64,000 nucleotides of DNA, taken from contig NC_135035.1 of the NCBI RefSeq assembly GCF_051020975.1, positions 8,432,001 through 8,496,000 of the forward strand, read 5' to 3'. The stretch comes from Osmia lignaria lignaria (Eukaryota > Arthropoda > Insecta > Hymenoptera > Megachilidae). Position numbers and translations under genes: made by a program. Below the pieces are notes generated by a model. It had not been told where the DNA came from. It saw only the letters and a list, made by a program, of their open reading frames with translations, and made no database searches. Positions 10,795-19,668 of this stretch are shown here, one piece after another. The stretch's first letter is position 1. Every line of letters begins with the position of its first letter.

Positions 10795-11910
10795 TTAATT
10801 TTTAGACATAGTGTTTTGAATCCAATCAACGAAAGAAGAGGTCTTGGTATAGACAGATGGTGCACCGGTTGTACCGCATGGGACGATTCCCCAGGACACG
10901 ACACCGATGAGCTCGTTGTTGAGGACCAATGGACCACCAGAGTCACCCTGAAACCACGATCGTGATAATTAATAAAACGGTACCAGTTAGATCGGACAGA
11001 ATTGCAAGATTTCTTACGCTGCATGCCGAGTAGCCACCACTGAGAGGACCAGTGCAAACATTGGTCTCGTGCAATGGAGATGGGCCGGTAAGAGATTCCA
11101 CGGCTTTTTTGCAGGTGGCAAGGTCGATCAGAGGTAACTTGGCGATTTGAAGTCTGTCAGGCATGATTGCATTGTTAGTTCTCGAAGTTGATCCCCAACC
11201 TGTCAATGTAGCTGTTCCGCTTGGTACGCTTCCTGCTCTTGGTAGGCTCACTGCCCTGACTGCGTTGCTCATCTTCAGGGGTTTGGACAATTTCAACAAA
11301 GCGATGTCATAGGGAGCTACGTTTCTAAAAATGTTCAATTAGCAAAATTAGAAAGCAGGCTTGAAATTTTAATTCAATGCATTTAGAAAATGAAATTATA
11401 GAGTTTGAAGTCTAGTCTACCCTCTTACCCAGGGTATTGTGGATGAACGAAGGACTTTGCAACTTTGATTACTTGTTCGGAATTTTCCACTGTTTTCAAG
11501 CTATGTTTTCCACTTTTAACCACGAAGTCACCATATGATGGAACAGCAAGAACACAGTGTCCAGCTGTAACGATCCATTGGCTATTTATGATAGATCCAC
11601 CACAGAAGTGTTGGAAGGATAAGAAACCCCATTGAAGAGAGACTTGCCATGGGGCGGAACCTGGTTGAGCTTCCGATCCTCCAACGATACGACTGCCCAA
11701 AAATGGCGTGGGGAACCCAAGGTAGGGCTTTGCTGTTGAGAAAGAAGAACAGTGTTAAAGTCAAGGTGTCGTTTGAACAATGTGACAATAAAATCCTAAT
11801 TTAATATTGTAATATTGTATATTATTTTAGATCGTAATATTAGTAAAAATTCACTTACTGGCTGCAGCCACTGCAAGAAGGGCAATAAGGATGATCAACT
11901 TCGAAGACAT
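10795..11910 (-). CDS. Chymotrypsin-like serine protease SP3
   Basis: Secreted S1 protease zymogen of 271 residues from exons 11859-11910, 11429-11732, 11018-11324 and 10795-10947. It has a signal peptide (MSSKLIILIALLAVAAA), a propeptide ending GSR, and the mature terminus IVGGSEAQPG. The triad is complete: TAGHC, YDIALL and GDSGGP. The pocket reads Ser189 (SACSGDSGG), Gly216 and Ser226, so chymotrypsin-like. The first exon, promoter and body are close to SPH1, suggesting SPH1 arose from an SP3-like active parent. The gene sits in the same orientation as all other proteases of the array. Confidence 0.92.
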
Positions 11911-11944
11911 TTCAATGGTTTGATGCATTTCGATGCTGTAGCAT

Positions 11945-11952
11945 CTTATATA
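11945..11952 (-). promoter_or_regulatory. TATA box of SP3
   Basis: TATATAAG on the minus strand, about 35 bp before the ATG at 11910. It is the same element at the same distance as in SPH1. Confidence 0.6.
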
Positions 11953-12819
11953 GGAGTCGCTCTTCCTGATACCGATAACGATTGCTTATCGACTAAGGTA
12001 GCTTTTAATCCCTGTAAAAGACAGCGGTACTCGTTAGATTAAAATGATTGCAGCATGTCTAGAGATTTCATTAATTTTTGTGATGAATCGATCGATCCTT
12101 TATCTGTCGAATGTAAAATTGCGAACTTTGGAATTTCTTTATCACTCTGACTACCAAAAATTTTAATTAAAAAGTGATCGATGGAAGAATTATGTTTCAG
12201 ACACTTCATAATGTATGCCACGTGATTGTTAATATTCAAATGGGATAAAAGATTATATATCAAAATTACGAACTTGTGACATTCTAAACGTGTTACGTCT
12301 TTAAAATAACAATAACAATTTTCTACTACAATTGTAATGCAATGATTAATTAAGGTTATCTCTATTGTCATAGCATATGTACTAATGATCTTGAAATACT
12401 ATTTCAATTTTATTTTCTTATTTTGGAAGGTCTAAGTAACAATAGAGTTATACATTGTCTTGAATTATTCATTCTTTTTTTAGAATTTTTAAGCTGATAA
12501 CGCGATATTGTTCTCATTATTGCTTCCAATATTTCAATTATTAGATATAATCTGCTTGTATTGATTTACTTTGATCGATACGATTGTAACCGTCTGATTG
12601 AGACACGAGTACTCTCAATCCATCTTATCTATCCCGCCATTGAGAAATTATATTTGCTTTCTACGAAAAATTATCGATATCTGGAGTTAATCGAATCGTA
12701 CTTGCAATTACTTTCGCACGCGACGTGCGAAAAGGGGTAATGGTGAGATAAAGAACATACGTGCTGAAATTATTATTATTGCTTCTTTATTTGTTGTATT
12801 CTATTTTTCTATCAACTTG
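11953..12819. other. Spacer between SP3 and SP4
   Basis: AT-rich and without a gene that I can see. From about 12515 onwards it is the left end of the first tandem duplication unit and aligns with 16566-16816. The LTR target site (CATA) is uninterrupted here at 12756-12759. Confidence 0.6.
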
Positions 12820-12921
12820 TCACAAATGTACTGCGGTAAGTATTACTGCAGTACAAGTGATAGCGAATTTGTTCAGGAAAGAAATTGTAATTGTAGTAGC
12901 TGAAGAGTGCGTGCTAGGTTG
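12820..12921 (-). other. In-frame tail downstream of the SP4 stop codon
   Basis: After the TGA at 12922-12924 the frame continues for 33 sense codons to a TGA at 12820-12822. The product would start QPSTHSSATT and end TAVILTAVHL, matching the SP5 tail apart from a shorter linker and a few substitutions. No frameshift has accumulated. The base after the stop is C (TGA CAA). It is either a recent relic or a readthrough extension. Confidence 0.6.
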
Positions 12922-14434
12922 TCAGTGCATGTTCTGGTGGATCCAGTCAACGTATGAGGCGACACGGGTGTATACAGAGGGCATGTGGCTAGATCCACAT
13001 GGCATCATTCCCCATGAGACAATACCAACTTGGACAGCTGCAGCTCCATTGCCTTGGGCGAGTGGGCCACCAGAGTCACCCTGCAGGCAAGACAAAAATA
13101 AACGCATGTTGAAAGGAAAAAAAAGAAATTAATATTAATAAATGTGTATGCTAAATTCACTTTCTTTTCATGAATTGAAAAAATTCCCTTCTCTGTTAAT
13201 TCGCTGCCCTCCAAAAAGAACCTTAAATCTACTTACGGAGCAGGCAGACACTTCCTTGCCAGAAGTGCCACTGCAGACTTGAGTGCTGAAGAGTTCAGGT
13301 TGTTTGCCAACGGTTGGCTGGGATTTCAGTTCCTTCAAGCATTCTTCGTTGCTCAGGATTGGAACAACAGCTTTCTGAAGTTTGTCTGGTAGAACAGGGC
13401 GGGTGCTCTTGGATGTTGAACCCCATCCGCTAAGAATAGCTTGTCCACCTTGATTTTGTCCTTGAGCGGGCAGGTGGATGGGCTTTACGTTGCTGTTGAA
13501 CTTCAGGGGTTTCTCCAATTTCAAAAGGGCGATGTCGTGTTGGGCAACACCTCTGCAAATTAATTGAAAAAAGGATATAATGGGATGTAGAATTTTGTTT
13601 AACTTATCTCATCGTGTTTGCGTAGGAAATAGAGAATGCCGAACTGAGATTGTGGATTATCAAACAACCAATAAAGACGTGATAAGAGATCAAGTAGGCT
13701 GATCTAGTTTTTAATCTCATTTTCGAGGTTTCCGTTACGCACTTTGAAGAGTAATGAGAGAAGGATGATGCGAAAGGTCACTAAAAATTTCATATATAGA
13801 CAATAATATTTGAAATATTAACAAATTTAGAAAACGCAATTTCAATTGCCCACTGTCCAGGAAATAATAACCATCCTCAACAAAATACAGTTCATAGAAA
13901 TAGCAAAATTTTTCTTAATCGATTAATGCCACACCACTTAATTATTTTCGCTTGGAATATTGATTTAGACGGAGATTCAATTCTTACCCTGGGTATTGAC
14001 TGTGGACGATAGTCTTGGCAACGTTGATAGTCTGTTCAGTGTTCTCGTTCTTTTGCAGGTAATATTTGCCAGCTGTAATCCTCAGTTTTCCAATCTTCAG
14101 GATACAGTGTCCAGCGGTCAGGATGTACCATTCATTTAAGATAGAACCACCGCAGCTGTGACTGTATTTAGTAAGGGGTGGGACTCCCCATTGTATGGAT
14201 ACTTGGTAAGGGAATTCACCAGGCGTGGCGTCGACACCATCGGTGATACGTGGTGTCAGGTCGTAGGGGATGGCCCAGCAAACTAAAAGGACAAGTTATA
14301 ATTCCAAGTGAAGTTCAGAAGAAAATATTACAATATAACTATATTAATTTATCAATGAATTTGAGAAGTAAGAAAATGTTTAATTTCTTACCCTGGAGCA
14401 CGAGGATGGCAGCCAAAACACACTTGGTCAACAT
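12922..14434 (-). CDS. Chymotrypsin-like serine protease SP4
   Basis: Secreted S1 protease of 270 residues from exons 14392-14434, 13988-14282, 13237-13552 and 12922-13080. The signal peptide is MLTKCVLAAILVLQ. The activation site reads R-ITDG rather than R-IVGG, followed by VDATPGEFPYQVSIQWG. The triad is complete: TAGHC, HDIALL and GDSGGP. The pocket reads Ser189, Gly216 (SWGMM) and Ser226. SP4 ends WIHQNMH at a TGA, but 33 further codons stay open in the same frame (12823-12921). They match the C-terminal tail of its sister SP5, ending in a hydrophobic run. SP4 is therefore either a shortened SP5-type protein or a gene whose TGA is sometimes read through. Confidence 0.92.
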
Positions 14435-15194
14435 TGTTACTCGCTTGTTTCGAAGTAACTTCTGAGATCAGGTTGAAACTACGATTTATATATGGTGTTA
14501 CACATCATTATCTAGTGATAATTCAAAATTGTAATCGATAACGGGTCCTCTTGGTGTGATTTTTATAGCAGATACATCTGCCCACAACGAGTACGTTACG
14601 ATTATCATCTAGTATCGTGTTTCTTTTTTGATTACTTGATAGGTAATTCTGTTCACTTGTTAAATGGATTGCAATCATGGAAACTCCAAAAATATTATAC
14701 CTAAAGATATTTTTCTTACTGTGTATTTATTAAATTTTATTAAATAAATACATCCTACTTAACTAAATACATGACACATAAATTACACCATACTATAATC
14801 AACATTTAATTACACATTATTGATGCTAAGACCGAGAATTTACAATATTTACAGATCGCTCATGGATAAAATCAGTCGTATCATTAAAATGATGTTCTAG
14901 TAATTATTTTAGTCATGGTAATCAATTCGATGATGTTTTACAAGATCCAATCTGCTGAACTGTACACTGTATCTCCAAGGACGTTGTAAAGAAACGAAAT
15001 TCAGCGTTATCATCGATAACGATCGGACAGTTTATCTATACGATTTGTTGAGCAGTTATCAACATCAGTCCAGACAGATCTTTATTACGATATTAACAAA
15101 TTAACGATATAGGTTCTGATTGAAACAGATACCAGAGACGATTCATGAGTCCGCAGTACGCTGAAACCATTTCGTTACTAACGATGAATTTTAC
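14435..15194. other. SP4 promoter and spacer before the carboxypeptidase pseudogene
   Basis: A minus-strand TATATAAA at 14485-14492 lies about 50 bp before the SP4 ATG. The rest is AT-rich and aligns with the SP5-CP2 spacer at 18888-19668. I see no gene. Confidence 0.5.
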
Positions 15195-16440
15195 GTGTTG
15201 CAAGTGACTAGACGAGCGATCATCCTGATCCCAGCCCAGATTTCGCGAGCTGTGGGCACGACTCGCTGGAAGAAGAAATCCGTAAGTACCACAATCGCAA
15301 ATCTCCAGGGTGTAGGCGTACTTTATTCCAGCTACACCTTTGGCTCATCATCAGAAGCATCTAAAAAATTAAAGTTAAATAGTACCAAAAAGGGTCCAAA
15401 CATCACATTGAAGCAAAAATATTTAGAGCCCTATCATTTTTTGTTAGAGGTGAATTTCAAATTGTTGGTGTGTAAAACTAGAAACTCATTGAAATTTTTA
15501 GTGTGAAAAGGTAAATCAATAAAAAAGTAATAATAAACATATAGAAATGATGTGTATTGACCTTGAAAATGACCCTATTTATTGTGTATATTATATCATC
15601 GTGACAAATACCATAATCTCAAGAAGCAAACTTCGTATCTAGGTTATCGAATGGATGTAATAGCAATCAATTTAATTAGTTAACGAGTACGGCGGTATCG
15701 TTTGTGCTCCACTAATTAGTTATCAACCAGAAAACGATAACGATCCAATATTTTCTAGTTTACATAGACGAAATATTTACTCTCGTCGTTGTCGTACCTG
15801 AAATCGGATACAATAAATCAGTTGACGGACCAAGTTTGTAATTGGTATCGTGTACCTCCGAAATTTTCACCGATAGCTTTTTTCGCTGCACTCACTAATT
15901 CGGAATAGTCGGAGGGTTTCGAGTACGTGTATCCCCATGGCACCAGCCACATTTGCGAATAGGAGTGCAATGTTAAGTACATCCTGTAAATTCCATTCAT
16001 TATCATTTCGCCTGAAACTAGAAAATTAATATCTCCCATTTATCTACCTAATCTTCTCTTTGTTGGCCAGGATGTACTCGGCCATCGCCTTCATGGCAAC
16101 GGTCCAAACTCGTCCCTCCCTCCTCCACTTCAGCCCAATGGTATCCAAAATTACGATTCGGGTTGACACCTTCGCATTTACCCCATAACCATCTAAAGCA
16201 GCCTATAATGGACGGACATATATTGACGATTAGCAAATCATCGACTAACAGTAAATACGAAAAAAATCGACTGGTAACGGAACAGATCTCATGAAACACG
16301 GTGAACACGAAAATTCTTTGCATGTATAAATTCAGTAAAATATTCTTGGTAACGTAAGAAAGAGGACGGGTCGAAATTTGCTTGAAATTTAATAGAATTT
16401 CAGAAATGTAAAGTTCCTTCAAGTAGGAATATTCCCTTAA
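15195..16440 (-). pseudogene. Truncated carboxypeptidase pseudogene (copy of the CP2 3' half)
   Basis: Homologous to CP2 exons 7-9 and the surrounding introns. It has at least four lesions. A 5 bp deletion near 15260 shifts the frame inside the ASQIVPTA segment. A 1 bp deletion near 15345 hits SSDDWAK. An insertion near 15860 shifts exon 8, leading to a stop soon after LQTWSVN. About 41 bp are missing in exon 7 near 16092, removing the segment after CHE. The exon carrying HAREW is missing completely: intron sequence either side of CP2 exon 6 is joined near 16255. Exons 1-5 were never copied, because the duplication ended inside intron 5. Confidence 0.88.
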
Positions 16441-16816
16441 TAAAAAGATTAAATATTGTTATTAATATCTGTTCGTAATGATAGAAGATTGAGGGATTCG
16501 TCCTTTATACGTCGACTTTTTTCCGCAGAAGGGTAGATATCGATTCTGATGCAAACTCAATCGAAACTTATCATTATTGCTTCCAGTATTTTAATTTTTA
16601 GATACAATCTGCTTGGATTAATTTATTTTGATCGATACAATTGTAACCATTTGATTGGGACACGAGCACCCGTAATCCATCATAAGTGTCTCGTCCTTGA
16701 GATGTTATATTTGCTTTCTATGAAAAGTTATCGATATCTGGAGTTTATCGAATTGTACTCGCAGTTACTTTCGCACGCAACGTGCGAAGAGGGGTAATGG
16801 TGAGATAAGGAACATA

Positions 16817-17163
16817 TGTGGGATTGGAATGTTTCGTGAAAACAAGACTGCGTACAAATGTATTTTATTAAAACCAGGCTAAACTATGTATACTAACTAA
16901 TCACGAACACGCTTCATCACCAGTCTACTCCACTCGACTCTTCCATCCACACTGCTTGCTTTTTCTGCTACAAGCATTTCGTCACCAGTCACTTCCTCTC
17001 AGTCTCTCATTCTAAACAATAAGTTCAAAATCTAACTCCGGAGACACCGGGCATGGTTCTGCAGGCCATCACCGGTCGCTTGTCAACTATCCGTGGCCCA
17101 AGTTGCCCGGTTATGAATTATCCGCGTACTCTGCATGTTTGTCCCTACGCGTCACACCTCACA
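16817..17163. mobile_element. Solo-LTR-like insertion, 347 bp
   Basis: This segment interrupts duplication unit B and is absent from unit A. It begins TGTGGG and ends CCTCACA, giving the TG...CA ends of an LTR with a short inverted repeat. It is flanked by a 4 bp direct repeat CATA at 16813-16816 and 17164-17167. The empty site in unit A has a single CATA at 12756-12759 followed by CGTG. The interior has no long reading frame and no second LTR, so it fits a solo LTR or a short non-autonomous element. The family is unknown to me. Confidence 0.7.
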
Positions 17164-17225
17164 CATATCGTGGGGGAATTATTATTGCTTCTTCATTTGT
17201 TGTATTCTATTTTTCCATTGACTTG

Positions 17226-18887
17226 TCACAAACGCACTGTGGTAAGTATTACCGCAATACAAGTGATAGCGAATTTGTTCAGGAAAGAAATTGTAACTGT
17301 GGTAGCCGAACCAGTCGGAGGAGTCACTTGGGGTATTGGAACCGGAGTGCTTGGTAGCTCATCAATGTACCAGTAGATCCAGTCAACGTAGGAGGCGACA
17401 CGGGTGTATACAGAGGGCATGCGTGTAGATCCACATGGCATCATCACCCATGAGGCAATACCAACTTGGACAGCTTCAGCTCCATTGCCTTGGGCGAGTG
17501 GGCCACCAGAGTCACCCTGCAGGCAAGACAAAAATAAACGCATGTTGAAAGGAAAAAAAAGAAATTAATATTAATAAATGTGTATGCTAAATTCACTTTC
17601 TTTTCATGAATTGAAAAAATTCCCTTCTCTGTTAATTCGCTGCCCTCCAAAAAGAACCTTAAATCTACTTACGGAGCAGGCAGACACTTCCTTGCCAGAA
17701 GTGCCACTGCAGACTTGAGTGCTGAAGAGTTCAGGTTGTTTGCCAACGATTGGCTTGGATTTCAGTTCCTTTAAACATTCTTCGTTGCTCAGGATTGGAA
17801 CAACAGCTTTCTGGAGTTTGTTTGGTAGAACGGTAGGGCGGATGCTTTTTTGTGTTGAACCCCATCCGCTAAGAATAGCTTGTCCACCTTGATTTTGTCC
17901 TTGAGCGGGCAGGTGGATGGGCTTTACGTTGCTGTTGAACTTCAGGGGTTTCTCCAATTTCAAAAGGGCGATGTCGTGTTGGGCAACACCTCTGCAAATT
18001 AATTGAAAAAAAGAAATAAGTCTATGGAATTTTGTTTAGCTTAAATCATCGTCTTTGCGTAGGGAATAGAGAATGCCAAACTGAGATTGTGAATTATCGA
18101 ATAACCAATAAAGATGTGATAAGAGATCAAGTAGGCTGATCCAGTTTTGAATCTCATTTTCGACCTTCCCGTTACGCATTTCGTGAATTTTTTGAAAAAT
18201 AATGAAGAGAGGGATGATGCGGAAGGTCACTAAAAATTTCATATATAGGTAGAAATTAATATTTGATATATTAAAAAGTTTAGAAAACGCAATTTCAATG
18301 GCCCACTGTCCAGGGGTTGATAACCATCCTCAACAAAATACAGTTCGTAGAAATAGCAAAATTTCTCTTAATCGATTAATGCCACATCACTTAATTATTT
18401 TCGCATGGAATATTGATTTGGATGAAGATTCAATTCTTACCCTGGGTAGCCAGCGTGGACGATAGTCTTGGCAACGTTGATAGTTTGTTCTGTGTTCTCG
18501 TTCTTCTGCAGGTAGTATTTGCCAGCTATAACCCTCAGTTCTCCAATCTTCTGGATACAGTGTCCAGCGGTTAGGATGTACCATTCATTTAAGATAGAAC
18601 CACCGCAGAAGTGGCTGTGTTTAATTATCTGTGGAATTCCCCACTGTATGGATACTTGGTAAGGGAATTCACCAGGCGTGGCGTCTTCACCATCAGTGAT
18701 ACGTGGTGTCAGGTCGTACGGGATGGCCCAGCATACTAAAAAGACAAGTTTCAATTCCAAGTGAAATTAAGAAGAAAATATGACAGTATAACTATATTAA
18801 TTTATGAATGAATTCGAGAAGTAACAAAATGTTTAAATTCTTACCCTGGAGCACGAAGATGGCAGCCAAAGCACACTTGGCCAACAT
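17226..18887 (-). CDS. Serine protease SP5 with hydrophobic C-terminal tail
   Basis: S1 protease of 315 residues from exons 18845-18887, 18441-18735, 17673-17991 and 17226-17516. The signal peptide is MLAKCALAAIFVLQ and the activation site is R-ITDG. The triad is complete: TAGHC, HDIALL and GDSGGP. Two features set it apart from SP4. The 214-216 segment reads SWV, so Val replaces Gly216 at the S1 pocket entrance; pancreatic elastase has Val there too, suggesting smaller P1 residues. The protein also runs about 47 residues past the usual end: a Pro/Thr-rich linker (STPVPIPQVTPPTG), a small-residue cluster (SATT) and a terminal hydrophobic run (FAITCIAVILTTVRL). With almost nothing after it, this resembles a GPI-anchor signal more than a transmembrane segment with a cytoplasmic tail. 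Membrane-bound gut protease is inferred. Confidence 0.9.
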
Positions 18888-18937
18888 TGTTACTCGCTTG
18901 TTTCGAAGCAACTTCTGAGATTAGGTCGGAACTACGA

Positions 18938-18944
18938 TTTATAT
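18938..18944 (-). promoter_or_regulatory. TATA box of SP5
   Basis: ATATAAA on the minus strand, about 50 bp before the ATG at 18887, at the same place as the TATATAAA of SP4. Confidence 0.5.
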
Positions 18945-19668
18945 GTGCTATCACGCATCATTATCTAGTGATAATTTCAAATTTTCATGAATTTGTTTTT
19001 GGGAAACACATCATTTTAACAGAAACGTTATTATTATCATCCAGTATCGCGATTTCTTTCTTGATTACTTGGAAAGAGTCTTATTTTTTATTTTTCAAGT
19101 TAAATCGTTCAAATGTTAAATAGATTGTATTCATGGAAACTCCAAAGATACTATATTTAAATATTTTCTTCTTAATGTATAATTATTAAATTCTATTAAA
19201 TGAATACATACTACTTAACTAAATACAATACATAACACATAAATTACACCATATTCTAATCAGCATTTAATTACACATTCTTGATGATAAGATCGAAGAT
19301 TTACAGTATTTACAAATCGTTCATGGATAAAATCAATCGAATCATTAATATGACATTCTAGTAATTATTTTAGTCATGGTAATTCTTTCGATGATGTTTT
19401 AGAAGATCCAATCTGCTGAACTTTACACTGTACATTCAAGGACGTTGTAAACAAACGAAATTCACCGTTAAAAAACAGCCGATAAATCATCGATAACGAT
19501 CTGACCGTTTATCTACTCGATTTGATGGGCAGTTATCAACATCTGTCGAGACATATCTTTATTACGATATTAAGAAATGTACGATATAGGTTCTAATTGC
19601 AACTGATACCAGGGACGTTTCATGAGTCCGCAGTACGCTGTAATCATTATGCCCATCCACGACGAATT
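18945..19668. other. Spacer between SP5 and CP2
   Basis: AT-rich and aligned with 14493-15194 in duplication unit A. It should contain the CP2 3' UTR. No gene seen. Confidence 0.5.

Larger units (their letters stand above)
12515..16565. repeat. Tandem duplication unit A (SP4 + carboxypeptidase pseudogene)
   Basis: First copy of a tandem unit. Its left end (tcattattgcttcca, near 12515) recurs at about 16565. Its right end aligns with CP2 intron 5 near 21430. Similarity runs through exons, introns and spacers, so this was a DNA-level duplication. Boundaries are approximate. Confidence 0.75.
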
